A DNA stretch of 64,000 nt from Panacagrimonas sp052387695 (GTDB lineage: Bacteria; Pseudomonadota; Gammaproteobacteria; Nevskiales; Nevskiaceae): positions 1 to 64,000 of the forward strand of contig JBQTIX010000041.1 of the NCBI GenBank assembly GCA_052387695.1, read 5' to 3'. A model generated the notes under the pieces. That model did not search any database, was not told the DNA's origin, and saw only the letters and a list, made by a program, of their open reading frames with translations. Below are positions 8,766 to 17,593 of this stretch, one piece after another (position 1 is the first letter of the stretch; each line of letters opens with the position of its first letter). The position numbers and the translations under genes are program-made.

Positions 8766-10697
8766 ATGTCCCTCACCATTACCTTCCCCGACGGCAGCCA
8801 GAAGTCTTTTGACGCGCCCGTTACCGGCCTTAGCCTGGCGCAGGGCATCTCGCCGGGTTTGGCCAAGAAGGCCGCGCTGGTTTCGGTCAACGGCGAGCTG
8901 TGGGATCTGACCCGTCCCATCGAGCAGGACGCGCGCATCAGCATCGTCACGCGCGACAAGCCCGAGGCGCTGGAAACGATCCGTCATGACGCCGCGCACG
9001 TGCTCGCGCAGGCGGTGCAGGAACTGTTTCCGGGGACGCAGATCACCTTCGGGCCTTCGACCGAGTACGGCTTCTACTACGACTTCGCGCGTGCAGAGCC
9101 TTTCACTGAAAACGATCTCGAAAAGATCGAGCAGAAGATGCGCGAAATCGTGAAGCGCGATCTGCCGATCACGCGCGAGGTGTGGCCGCACGACGTGGCG
9201 GTGAAACACTTCGAGCAGGCCGGCGAGACCTTCAAGGCCGAATGGATACGCGAGGGCATCAAGCCTGACGAGCAACTGACGATTTATCGTCAGGGCGATG
9301 CCTGGCTGGACATGTGCCTGGGTCCGCACCTGTCGTCCACTGGCAAGCTCGGCACCGCGTTCAAGCTCACCAAGGTTTCCGGCGCCTACTGGCGTGGCGA
9401 CGCCAAAAACGCGCAGCTTCAGCGCATCTATGGCTTGGCCTTTGCCAACGACGATGAACTGAAAGCGCACCTGAGAATGCTGGAAGAAGCCGAGAAGCGC
9501 GACCACCGCAAGATCGGCCGCGCACTCGACTTGTTCCACTTGCAGGAAGAGGCCATGGGCCAGGTGTTCTGGCATCCCAAGGGCTGGACCTTGTATCGCA
9601 CGCTCCAGAATTACGTGCGCCAGCAGATCGAGGCCGCGGGTTACGTGGAGGTGAACACGCCGCTGCTGGTGGACCGGCAACTCTGGGAGGACTCCGGGCA
9701 CTGGGCCAATTACCGCAAGAACATGTTCATCGCCGAAGTCGATGAAGGCGAGGTTGCGGGCGAGCAGCGCAAGTCCGTGCTCGCGGTCAAGCCCATGAAC
9801 TGCCCCTGCCACGTGCAGATTTTCCGTCAGGGCACGCGCAGCTATCGCGACCTGCCGCTGCGCATGGCCGAGTTCGGCGCCTGTCACCGCTACGAACCCA
9901 GCGGGGCCTTGCACGGCATCATGCGCGTGCGCGGCTTCGTGCAGGACGACGCCCACATCTTCTGCACCGAAGAGCAGATCGGCGCCGAGACGGTCGCGTT
10001 TTGTGATCTGCTCAAGCGCATGTACAAGGATCTGGGCTTCGAGAGCGTGAGCGTGAAGTTCTCCGACCGGCCGGAGAATCGCGCCGGCGACGACGCCACC
10101 TGGGATCGCGCGGAGAATGCGCTGCGCAGCGCGGTTGAAGGAGCCGATCTGCCCTACACCATGAACCCGGGCGAGGGCGCGTTCTACGGCCCCAAGCTGG
10201 AGTTCGTGCTGCGCGACGCCATCGGTCGCGACTGGCAGTGCGGCACCCTGCAACTCGACATGGTGCTGGCGCAACGGCTGGGCGCGGAGTACGTGGCGGA
10301 GGACGGTTCGCGCAAGCACCCGGTCATGCTGCATCGCGCGGTACTGGGCAGTTTCGAGCGCTTCATCGGCATTCTCATCGAGAACTACGCCGGCGCCTTT
10401 CCGATGTGGCTCGCGCCGGTGCAGGTGGTGGTCGCACCCATCGTTTCCGACGCCGATGGCTATGCGGTAGAAGTGCAGGCTGTGCTAAAGCAGGCCGGCC
10501 TGCGGGTCGAGACCGATCTGCGCAACGAGAAGATCAACTACAAGATTCGCGAGCACGCCACGAAGAAGATTCCGGTCATTGTGATCGTTGGCCGCAAGGA
10601 GGCGGAGGAGCAGACCGTGACCCTGCGCTTCCGTGGCGAGGAGCGGCAGGAGACGTTGCCGCTGTCCGACGCTGCGCATCGCCTCACAAGAGCGTGA
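8766..10697 (+). CDS. thrS: Threonyl-tRNA synthetase
   Basis: This 643-residue class II synthetase charges tRNA-Thr. The order is a TGS domain (MSLTITFPDGSQKSF), the editing domain with HDAAHVLAQAVQELFPGTQ and its downstream zinc-like residues, the catalytic core (PMNCPCHVQIF, FRELPLR-like YRDLPLRMAEFGACHRYEPSG, VRGFVQDDAHIFC) and the anticodon-binding domain from about residue 540. The start at 8766 is set by the TGS domain. Unlike many gammaproteobacteria, infC does not follow; an M23 peptidase gene starts at or just after the stop codon. Confidence 0.97.
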   Translation: MSLTITFPDGSQKSFDAPVTGLSLAQGISPGLAKKAALVSVNGELWDLTRPIEQDARISIVTRDKPEALETIRHDAAHVLAQAVQELFPGTQITFGPSTEYGFYYDFARAEPFTENDLEKIEQKMREIVKRDLPITREVWPHDVAVKHFEQAGETFKAEWIREGIKPDEQLTIYRQGDAWLDMCLGPHLSSTGKLGTAFKLTKVSGAYWRGDAKNAQLQRIYGLAFANDDELKAHLRMLEEAEKRDHRKIGRALDLFHLQEEAMGQVFWHPKGWTLYRTLQNYVRQQIEAAGYVEVNTPLLVDRQLWEDSGHWANYRKNMFIAEVDEGEVAGEQRKSVLAVKPMNCPCHVQIFRQGTRSYRDLPLRMAEFGACHRYEPSGALHGIMRVRGFVQDDAHIFCTEEQIGAETVAFCDLLKRMYKDLGFESVSVKFSDRPENRAGDDATWDRAENALRSAVEGADLPYTMNPGEGAFYGPKLEFVLRDAIGRDWQCGTLQLDMVLAQRLGAEYVAEDGSRKHPVMLHRAVLGSFERFIGILIENYAGAFPMWLAPVQVVVAPIVSDADGYAVEVQAVLKQAGLRVETDLRNEKINYKIREHATKKIPVIVIVGRKEAEEQTVTLRFRGEERQETLPLSDAAHRLTRA

Positions 10698-10717
10698 ACG
10701 ACCCTCTGGCTGCCGTG

Positions 10718-11581
10718 ATGAGCCCGAGTGGCGGCAAGAATCTCCGACGGGTCCTGGCACTGTTTGTCGTGGGGCTGATGTCGCTCGCAACCACAGCCCC
10801 CGCAGCGACGCCGGAATTTTCGGTGCGATGGCAACAGGGTGCCCTGATGGTTGGACGTATCACGCCCGGCACCACAATCCGGTTTGGGGGACATCGCGTG
10901 GTCGCCGATGAACAGGGTCGATTTGCACTGGGACTCGGCTACGATGCGCCTGCCACCGTGGTGCTCGACGTCGTGAGCGGGTCGGAGCCTGCCATACGTC
11001 ATGAATACGCGGTGGATCAGCGGCAGTATGACGTGCAAAAAATCGGCGGCCTGCCCCCGGCCATGGTGGAGCCACCGGCCGATGTGGCGACCCGCATCGA
11101 AGACGATCAGCGCCGGGTCGGTGAGGCGCGGACGTTCGATACGCCGCGCCCGGAGTTCGCCTCGGCATTCCGCTGGCCGGTCGCGGCCGAGGTAACGGGC
11201 GTCTACGGCTCCAATCGCATCCTCAACGACGTGCCACGCCAGCCGCATTTCGGGATCGACCTGGCTGCGCCCCAGGGCACGAAGGTACATGCGGCTGCGG
11301 GCGGCATCGTGCGCCTGGCGGACGCCGACTTGTATTACACCGGAGGCACGATCATCCTCGATCATGGCCGTGGCGTGACCACCACCTACCTGCACCTGTC
11401 GAAGCTCGACGTCGTCGTGGGACAGGATGTCAGGCAGGGGGATGTGATCGGCAGGGTCGGCAAGACGGGTCGGGCGACGGGACCGCACCTGTGCTGGCGC
11501 GCCAACTGGTTCGACGTACGGCTGGACGCCTCGCTGCTGATGCAAACGCAGCCGGCGAAGAAAGGGGAGATCAAGAAATGA
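10718..11581 (+). CDS. Exported M23 (LytM-type) peptidase
   Basis: This protein of 287 residues has a signal peptide (LRRVLALFVVGLMSLATTAPA), a beta-rich N-terminal region, and a C-terminal M23 metallopeptidase domain at about 165-275. Zinc and catalytic residues are visible as HFGIDLA (His...Asp), YLHLSK and GPHLCWRANW, so the site looks intact. M23 enzymes cut peptidoglycan cross-bridges or activate amidases. An alternative GTG start at 10694 would overlap the thrS stop (GTGA) and add 8 residues. The gene overlaps the next one by ATGA. Confidence 0.85.
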   Translation: MSPSGGKNLRRVLALFVVGLMSLATTAPAATPEFSVRWQQGALMVGRITPGTTIRFGGHRVVADEQGRFALGLGYDAPATVVLDVVSGSEPAIRHEYAVDQRQYDVQKIGGLPPAMVEPPADVATRIEDDQRRVGEARTFDTPRPEFASAFRWPVAAEVTGVYGSNRILNDVPRQPHFGIDLAAPQGTKVHAAAGGIVRLADADLYYTGGTIILDHGRGVTTTYLHLSKLDVVVGQDVRQGDVIGRVGKTGRATGPHLCWRANWFDVRLDASLLMQTQPAKKGEIKK

Positions 11582-12033
11582 AAACCTTGTTCAAGCTGGT
11601 GCTGATTGCTGCCATCGCGGTTGTCGGGCTGGGCGTCTACAAGACGCTGACGCCGCCGGGCGATCTGTATGTCTCGACCCGGGTTTTTGCGGCCTGCCCA
11701 CCGCGACCGAGCTGCGTGTCTTCCGTCGCAACCGACGACCAGCATCGCGTGGCGGCGCTGGGTTACACCGCCGATCCTTCAACCGCGTTCTCGATGCTGC
11801 GCGAAGTGGTGGAGCGAATGGGGGGGCAGATCCAGGACGAGGCGACGGATTACCTGCACGCAGTTTTCGTCTCGCCCAAAATGCGCTATCGCGACGACCT
11901 GGAAATGCTGGTGCTGCCCGGAGGCAAGATCGAAGTGCGATCGGCGTCGCGCTTCGGTTACGAGGATTTCGGGGTCAACCGCGATCGTGTGGAAGACCTG
12001 AGGCGGGCGTTTGAAGCGATGCCGGCGCCGTGA
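11578..12033 (+). CDS. DUF1499 family protein
   Basis: This 151-residue protein has an N-terminal hydrophobic anchor or signal (LFKLVLIAAIAVVGLGVY). The DUF1499 pattern follows: CPPRPSCVSSVATDD, then ADPSTAFSMLREVVERMGG and YLHAVFVSPKMRYRDDLEMLVL, ending with the conserved GVNRDRVEDLRRAF. The biochemical role of the family is unknown. The ATG overlaps the stop of the M23 peptidase gene (ATGA) and is preceded by AAAGGGGAGA, so the two genes are translationally coupled. Confidence 0.8.
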   Translation: MKTLFKLVLIAAIAVVGLGVYKTLTPPGDLYVSTRVFAACPPRPSCVSSVATDDQHRVAALGYTADPSTAFSMLREVVERMGGQIQDEATDYLHAVFVSPKMRYRDDLEMLVLPGGKIEVRSASRFGYEDFGVNRDRVEDLRRAFEAMPAP

Positions 12034-12040
12034 TGAAATC

Positions 12041-12382
12041 TCAGCCCGGCGGCCACTTCAACGGCCGCCCGGCGATCACGTGCAGATGCAGATGAAACAC
12101 GCTCTGACCCGCTGCGGCGCCGTTGTTGATCACCAGCCGGAAGGCATCGCCGTACCCTGCATCGGCGGCCACCTTGCTGGCCACCAGCAGCAGGTGACCG
12201 AGCAGGGCCTGGTCCTCCGGCACGGCGTCGCACAGGCGTGGCATCGGCTTGCGCGGAATCACCAGCAGGTGCAACGGCGCGGTGGGATTGATGTCCTTGA
12301 TGACGACACAACGCTCGTCCTCGAACACCAGGCTCGCCGGAATTTCGCGGTCGATGATTTTCTCGAACAGGGTCTTGGCCAT
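12041..12382 (-). CDS. HIT-family (histidine triad) nucleotide-binding protein
   Basis: This 113-residue protein has the histidine triad active site QSVFHLHLHVIAGR near its C-terminus and the family N-terminus TLFEKIIDREIPASLVFED. HinT-type proteins hydrolyse nucleoside phosphoramidates such as AMP-lysine. The ATG at 12382 is chosen because the homologous region begins at MAKTLFEKI. The gene is convergent with the DUF1499 gene and divergent from msbA, with 79 bp to the msbA start. Confidence 0.92.
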   Translation of the reverse strand: MAKTLFEKIIDREIPASLVFEDERCVVIKDINPTAPLHLLVIPRKPMPRLCDAVPEDQALLGHLLLVASKVAADAGYGDAFRLVINNGAAAGQSVFHLHLHVIAGRPLKWPPG

Positions 12383-12461
12383 GTGCAATTCTGGAAACTG
12401 AACGGATCGTGCGAGTGTAAGCGATGAGGCCGGCGGCGCTGCGCGGTTAGGATTCGTCCCC

Positions 12462-14222
12462 ATGAGCTTCGATGCGCTGCCGGACTATCGACCCCTGACG
12501 GTCTACAAGCGCCTGCTGCGCTTCACTGCGCCGCACTGGCGCGTGTTCATCCTCGCGACCCTGGGCATGGCCGCGGCAGCAGCCACCGAAGTCGGTTTCA
12601 TGAGTCTGATGAAGCCGCTCCTGGACGGCAGTTTCGTGAAGCGCGATCCGGAAATCATCCGGCTCATGCCCTGGGCGATCGTCGGCCTGTTCATCCTGCG
12701 CGGCGCGTCTTCGTTCGCCGCGAGTTACGGCATGTCCTGGGTCGCGCGCCAGGTGGTGAAGACCTTGCGCGCCCAGTTGTTCGATCACCTGCTGGCGATG
12801 CCGACACGGTTCTACGATCGCATCAGTTCGGGGCACCTGATTGCGCGGCTGACCTACCACGTCGAACAGGTGGCCGAAGCGGTGACGACGGCGCTGACCA
12901 CCGTCATCAAGGACGGCCTGACGGTGTGCGGCCTGATCGGGCTGCTGTTCTGGCTCAACTGGCAGCTCGCGGTGTTCACCCTGATCGTGGCGCCGATCAT
13001 CGCGCTGATCGTGCGCACCGTGTCGCGCCGGTTCCGCAACATCTCACGGCGCATTCAGGACAACATGGGCATCGTCACCCAGGCGGCCGAGGAGACCATC
13101 GGCGGCCAGCGCGTGGTGAAGATCAGCAACGCGCAGTCCTTCGAGCGCGACCGCTTCGAAGAGATCAACGAACGTGCGCGCTGGCTGGCGATGAAGAACG
13201 TCGCCACCAAGTCGGGCAGCGACGCGCTGATCCAGTTCATCGCCGCCTGGGCTGTCGCCGCGATCGTCTATTTCGCCACCCAGCCGGACATGCTGGAACG
13301 CATTTCGCCCGGAACGTTCGTGGCGTTCATGGGCGCCATGCTGGCGCTGATGAATCCGGTGCGCGCGCTGTCCAACGTCAACGAAAAACTCCAGCGCGGC
13401 ATCTCCGCCGCCACCGATCTGTTCAAGCTCATGGCCGAAGAACGCGAACCGCAGGGCGGGGTGGTCGAACTGGCGCGCGCGCGCGGCGAAATCGAGTTTC
13501 GCGACGTGCGCTTTCGCTATCGTGCGGAGATGAGCGAGGCCCTGCGCGGCGTGTCGGTGAAGATCGCGCCTGGCCAGACCGTTGCGTTCGTCGGAAGGTC
13601 GGGCTCGGGAAAATCCACGCTGCTGTCGCTGCTGCCGCGCTTCTACGATCCCGACGAGGGCGTGCTGACCCTCGATGGCCACGACCTGCGCGACTATCCG
13701 GTCGCCTCTCTGCGCGCGCAGATCGCACTGGTGGATCAGCAGGTGCGGCTGTTCAACGGCAGTCTGGCGGACAACATCGCCTACGGCGCGCAGCCGCCTC
13801 CGTCCGAGGAGCGGATCGTCGAGGCCGCTCGCGCGGCGCACGCCTGGGAGTTCATCGAGAAATTGCCGCAAGGTCTGGCCACCGCGATTGGCCCCAACGG
13901 CGCGCAACTCTCCGGTGGACAGCGCCAGCGCATCGCCATTGCACGCGCGCTGCTCAAGGACGCGCCGATCCTGATTCTCGACGAGGCCACCTCGGCGCTC
14001 GACACCGAGTCGGAACGGCTGATCCAGGCCGGGTTGGAGCGGCTCGTGATGGGACGCACGACCCTGGTCATCGCCCATCGGCTATCCACCATCCAGAAGG
14101 CCGATCTGATCGTGGTGATGCAGGACGGTCGCGTGATGGAGCAGGGCCGGCACGAGGCGCTGCTGGCGCGAGATGGACTGTACGCGGCGCTGCATCGCAT
14201 GCAGTTCGACGATCCGGCGTGA
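12462..14222 (+). CDS. msbA: Lipid A export ABC transporter, permease/ATP-binding protein
   Basis: This 586-residue half-transporter flips lipid A-core across the inner membrane. The N-terminal 320 residues form a six-helix ABC exporter domain. The nucleotide-binding domain follows with Walker A GRSGSGKSTL (about 384-393), signature LSGGQRQRIAIARAL and Walker B ILILDEATSALDTESE. It directly precedes lpxK, the same order as in E. coli and Xanthomonas, which supports the MsbA assignment over other ABC exporters. Confidence 0.95.
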   Translation: MSFDALPDYRPLTVYKRLLRFTAPHWRVFILATLGMAAAAATEVGFMSLMKPLLDGSFVKRDPEIIRLMPWAIVGLFILRGASSFAASYGMSWVARQVVKTLRAQLFDHLLAMPTRFYDRISSGHLIARLTYHVEQVAEAVTTALTTVIKDGLTVCGLIGLLFWLNWQLAVFTLIVAPIIALIVRTVSRRFRNISRRIQDNMGIVTQAAEETIGGQRVVKISNAQSFERDRFEEINERARWLAMKNVATKSGSDALIQFIAAWAVAAIVYFATQPDMLERISPGTFVAFMGAMLALMNPVRALSNVNEKLQRGISAATDLFKLMAEEREPQGGVVELARARGEIEFRDVRFRYRAEMSEALRGVSVKIAPGQTVAFVGRSGSGKSTLLSLLPRFYDPDEGVLTLDGHDLRDYPVASLRAQIALVDQQVRLFNGSLADNIAYGAQPPPSEERIVEAARAAHAWEFIEKLPQGLATAIGPNGAQLSGGQRQRIAIARALLKDAPILILDEATSALDTESERLIQAGLERLVMGRTTLVIAHRLSTIQKADLIVVMQDGRVMEQGRHEALLARDGLYAALHRMQFDDPA

Positions 14223-14224
14223 CG

Positions 14225-15208
14225 ATGCTGCGCTGGCTGGAGCAGCGTTGGTACACGCCCGAGCCCTCGCCGGTGCTGCTGCGGCCGCTGGCCGCGATCT
14301 ACGGATCGATCGCCACCGCACGACGCCGGCGCTTGACCGGCAAAGCCCCGGCCCTGGCCTGTCCCGTCATCGTGGTCGGCAACATCAGTCTGGGCGGCAC
14401 GGGAAAGACCCCGTTCGTGATCTGGCTGGTCGAGCGGCTGCGGGCCTGGGGTCATCGACCGGGTGTGATTTCGCGCGGTTACGGGGGTCACGCATCGGGC
14501 TATCCGCTGCGCGTCCGACATGATTCGGACCCGGCGCAGGCCGGCGACGAGCCGGTACTGATCGCCTGGCGCACCGGTGTGCCGGTGATGGTGGACCCGG
14601 ACCGGGTGCGCGCCGCCTGCGCGCTGATCGAAACCGGCGAAGTCAACGTCCTGGTCGCGGACGACGGTCTTCAGCACTACCGTTTGCAGCGCGGACTGGA
14701 GATCTGCGTTGTCGATGGTCGGCGCGGTCTGGGCAACGGCGACTTGCTGCCCGCCGGGCCTCTGCGCGAAGCGGCCACGCGCCTGGATGAGGTGAACCTG
14801 GTGGTGGCCAACGGCGGCGGTTTCCGCGCGCCGCGAACGCCGACCCTGGACATGCGGCTGGTCACGGATTCGGTCGTGGCGCTGCGAGGCGGGGGGGTGA
14901 TCAGTGTGGGGCGCTTCGTCGGCCGGAGGGTTCATGCGGTGGCGGGGATCGGACACCCGCCGCGCTTCTTCGACATGCTCGCGGCGCGCGGCATCGAAGT
15001 CATTCCGCATCCATTTCCGGACCACCATGCCTACACAGCCGGCGACATCACATTTGGCGATGCGCTGCCCGTGCTGATGACCGAGAAGGACGCCGTGAAA
15101 TGCCGCGTCTTCTCCGGATCGCGGCACCACGCCGTCCCGGTGAGTGCGAGCATCGACGCGGCCGACGAAAACCTTGTGCAACAATCTATAACCTCCCTGA
15201 AATTCTGA
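14225..15208 (+). CDS. lpxK: Tetraacyldisaccharide 4'-kinase
   Basis: This 327-residue membrane-associated kinase phosphorylates the 4' position of the lipid A disaccharide. The N-terminus WLEQRWYTPEPSPVLLRPLA and the P-loop GNISLGGTGKTPFVIWL (about 49-65) are typical. DDGLQHYRLQR and the late LMTEKDAVKC are family signatures. The ATG at 14225 lies 2 bp after the msbA stop; an in-frame GTG at 14219 would overlap that stop as GTGA and is equally possible. Confidence 0.94.
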   Translation: MLRWLEQRWYTPEPSPVLLRPLAAIYGSIATARRRRLTGKAPALACPVIVVGNISLGGTGKTPFVIWLVERLRAWGHRPGVISRGYGGHASGYPLRVRHDSDPAQAGDEPVLIAWRTGVPVMVDPDRVRAACALIETGEVNVLVADDGLQHYRLQRGLEICVVDGRRGLGNGDLLPAGPLREAATRLDEVNLVVANGGGFRAPRTPTLDMRLVTDSVVALRGGGVISVGRFVGRRVHAVAGIGHPPRFFDMLAARGIEVIPHPFPDHHAYTAGDITFGDALPVLMTEKDAVKCRVFSGSRHHAVPVSASIDAADENLVQQSITSLKF

Positions 15209-15213
15209 TCGCC

Positions 15214-15399
15214 ATGCTCGACAAGCGCCTGCTCGACATCCTCGTCTGCCCCGTCACCAAGGCCCCGCTGGAATGGCGCGCCGACCGCAACGAACTCTGG
15301 TGCCGTGCCTCGCGCCTGGCCTACCCGATCCGCGACGGCATTCCGGTGATGCTCGAAGACGAGGCTCGCCCGCTGGACGAAGCCGAACTCAAGAAATAA
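15214..15399 (+). CDS. Trm112-like (UPF0434) small protein
   Basis: This 61-residue protein matches the Trm112/YcaR family: LLDILVCPVTKAPLEW at the start and LAYPIRDGIPVMLEDEAR at the end. Bacterial members of this zinc-ribbon-like family lie between lpxK and kdsB, exactly as here; their role is poorly defined. Only one of the usual CxxC cysteines is obvious (VCPV), with another Cys in LWCRAS. It begins 5 bp after the lpxK stop. Confidence 0.88.
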   Translation: MLDKRLLDILVCPVTKAPLEWRADRNELWCRASRLAYPIRDGIPVMLEDEARPLDEAELKK

Positions 15400-15403
15400 G
15401 TAA

Positions 15404-16174
15404 ATGAGCTTCCCGTTCAAGGTCGTCATCCCCGCGCGCCTGGGCTCCACCCGGCTGCCGCGCAAGGTCTTGCGCGAGGTCGCGGGCAAACCGGTGGTGC
15501 GCCATGTCTGGGAAGCGGCGCGCGCCAGCGGCGCGGAGCAGGTGATCATCGCCACCGATGACGAGTCGGTCGCCTACGCCGCGCGCGCGTTCGGCGCAGA
15601 GGTGCGGCTGACCGCGGTGACCCACAATTCGGGAACCGATCGCATCAACGAAGTCGCGCGCGCCGAGGGCTGGGGTGCGCGCCAGATCGTGGTCAATCTG
15701 CAGGGTGACGAACCCCTGATGCCACCCGCACTGGTTCGCGACGCGGCCGAGCTTCTCGACGCCGATGCAGCGGCCGATATCGCCACCCTGTGTCATCCGC
15801 TGCACTCGGCCGAGGACTGGCTCAATCCCAACGTGGTCAAGCTCGTGCGCGACCGGCGCGGCTACGCGCTGTATTTTTCGCGCGCACCGCTACCGTGGAA
15901 GCGCGACCCGGTTTCCGCGCTCAATGCCGCAGCCCACATGCCGGCGGATCTGGCGTACCGGCACATCGGCTTGTACGCGTACCGGGTCGGCAGCCTCGCG
16001 CAATTCAGCGAGTTTCCGGCTTCGGAACTGGAACAGTGCGAGGCGCTCGAACAACTGCGTGCCCTCACGCACGGATTTCGCATCAAGGTGGGCGTTACGC
16101 TGGACCCGCCACCGCGGGGGGTCGATACCGAGGAGGATCTACTGGCGGTGGCGGCTTATCTGAGTAGAAAGTAG
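15404..16174 (+). CDS. kdsB: CMP-KDO synthetase (3-deoxy-manno-octulosonate cytidylyltransferase)
   Basis: This 256-residue enzyme activates KDO with CTP for LPS inner-core synthesis. The N-terminal nucleotide-binding signature FKVVIPARLGSTRLPRKVL, the NLQGDEPLMPP motif with the metal-binding Asp, and the late SELEQCEALEQLRAL segment identify KdsB. It starts 4 bp after the Trm112-like gene and ends the msbA-lpxK-Trm112-kdsB operon. A palindromic repeat follows within 20 bp of the stop. Confidence 0.96.
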   Translation: MSFPFKVVIPARLGSTRLPRKVLREVAGKPVVRHVWEAARASGAEQVIIATDDESVAYAARAFGAEVRLTAVTHNSGTDRINEVARAEGWGARQIVVNLQGDEPLMPPALVRDAAELLDADAAADIATLCHPLHSAEDWLNPNVVKLVRDRRGYALYFSRAPLPWKRDPVSALNAAAHMPADLAYRHIGLYAYRVGSLAQFSEFPASELEQCEALEQLRALTHGFRIKVGVTLDPPPRGVDTEEDLLAVAAYLSRK

Positions 16175-16193
16175 AGGTCGCGCCGTGGTGGAA

Positions 16194-16246
16194 GCGCTTC
16201 GCTTATCCACCTTACGTGAGACCGCTGGGGTGGATAAGCGAAGCGC
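16194..16246. repeat. Inverted repeat, GGTGGATAAGCGAAGCGC family
   Basis: Two perfect 18-bp inverted arms, GCGCTTCGCTTATCCACC at 16194-16211 and its complement at 16229-16246, flank a 17-bp loop just after kdsB. The same 18-mer recurs once at 59536. It is a dispersed intergenic repeat that may also act as a transcript end for the kdsB operon; no T-run is present. Confidence 0.85.
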
Positions 16247-16312
16247 ATCCATCGGGCCGATCGAGGGCCCGCGGGTGGCGCACCATTGCTGTTTGATCAA
16301 AAGGAGAATGAG

Positions 16313-17578
16313 ATGGCCATCGACTTCAGTCTCAGCGCCGAACAGCAGGCCCTTCAGGCCGGTGCCCGGGCCTTCGGGCGCGACGTTCTGTCCAAGGTCA
16401 AGACCGCCATCGCGGCCCACGAAAAACCCGAGGACCGCTTCTACGCCACGCAGCCCTTCTACGCCCAGATGGCGCAGGCCGGCTTCGTCCATGCGCTGAT
16501 CCCCAAAGCTTATGGCGGCGCCGGATTTCCGACGGTGGATTTCGCCATAGCGGCCGAGGAACTCGCCGCGGTGGACATCAACGTCCCTACGACCCTGCTC
16601 GGAACGGGGCTCGGGCTGGAGCCGCTATTGCAGTTTGGTAGCGACGAGCAGAAGCGCCGGTTCCTGCCGGATTTTCTGGAACGCCCGGCGGACCGTCTTG
16701 CGGCCTTCGCGTTCACCGAAGTCAGCGGTGGGTCCAATTTCGACTGCCCCGACCCGGCTTTCGGCGTGCAGACGTTCGCACGGCGCGAAGGCGACGAATG
16801 GGTGATCTCCGGCAAAAAGCACTACACCACCAATGGCAGCGGCTGGGATGGCAAGGGCGCGCACCTGCTGACCGTGGTCTGTCGTACGGACCCCGCCAAG
16901 CCGCCGCAGGAATCGCTGGCCGTGATCTGCGTGCCCGGACACACGCCCGGTGTCGAAGTCGTCGGATTTCTCGACACGGTCGGCCATCGCGCCGTGGTCT
17001 CGCCGCGCATCCATTTCAACGAGGTGCGGGTGCCGGCATCCAATCTGCTCGGAAAGCCCGGCGATGGCGCGCGGATCTGTGCGGGCGCCTTTTCCTGGAC
17101 CGCGGCCCTGATCGGCGCGGCCTGCACCGGCGTGATGCGGGCAGCGTTCGACGTCGCCTTCGAGTTCGCGAAGACGGACCGGCGCAGCGGCAGTGTGCCG
17201 GTGATCGAGCACCAGAACGTTGGCTACATGCTCGCCGACATCAAGATGCGCATCGAGGCGGCGCGCTATCTCACCTGGAAAGCCTGCCACTACCTCGACA
17301 CCACCGATCGCGCCGGCGACGAACTGGCGATCATGACCAAAATCCACACCTCGGAGTTGTGCGTGCAGGTGGTGTACGACGCGATGCGCCTGGTCGGCGT
17401 GGACAGCTACACCGATCTGACGCCGCTGGCCGGCTTGATGCAGGACGCGTTGTGTTTCCCGCTCTACGACGGCGGCAACATGGGCGTGCGGCGCAGGCAG
17501 TTGCACCGACTGTTCCGCACGCCGGGGTATGACCCGATGGCGGCCGCAGAGGGTCGGGTGCAGCGTCCGCAGAGCTGA
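16313..17578 (+). CDS. Acyl-CoA dehydrogenase family protein
   Basis: This 421-residue flavoprotein has the acyl-CoA dehydrogenase fold: an N-terminal helical domain (IDFSLSAEQQALQ...IPKAYGGAGFPTVDFAIAAEELA), a beta domain with FAFTEVSGGSNFD and WVISGKKHYTTNGS, and a helical C-terminal domain. The position of the usual catalytic Glu (YEGTN in many members) reads LYDGGNMGVRRRQLHR, with Asp. The base may therefore differ, or the protein may belong to a specialised branch. The substrate is not evident. AAGGAG six bases before the ATG fixes the start. Confidence 0.85.
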   Translation: MAIDFSLSAEQQALQAGARAFGRDVLSKVKTAIAAHEKPEDRFYATQPFYAQMAQAGFVHALIPKAYGGAGFPTVDFAIAAEELAAVDINVPTTLLGTGLGLEPLLQFGSDEQKRRFLPDFLERPADRLAAFAFTEVSGGSNFDCPDPAFGVQTFARREGDEWVISGKKHYTTNGSGWDGKGAHLLTVVCRTDPAKPPQESLAVICVPGHTPGVEVVGFLDTVGHRAVVSPRIHFNEVRVPASNLLGKPGDGARICAGAFSWTAALIGAACTGVMRAAFDVAFEFAKTDRRSGSVPVIEHQNVGYMLADIKMRIEAARYLTWKACHYLDTTDRAGDELAIMTKIHTSELCVQVVYDAMRLVGVDSYTDLTPLAGLMQDALCFPLYDGGNMGVRRRQLHRLFRTPGYDPMAAAEGRVQRPQS

Positions 17579-17593
17579 GCCCAAGCAGAGGAG

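Noticed and set aside
12926..14218. Extension of the lpxK frame far upstream through msbA
   Set aside because: It overlaps the msbA coding frame and is Arg/Gly-rich nonsense. lpxK begins at 14225 or 14219 by homology.
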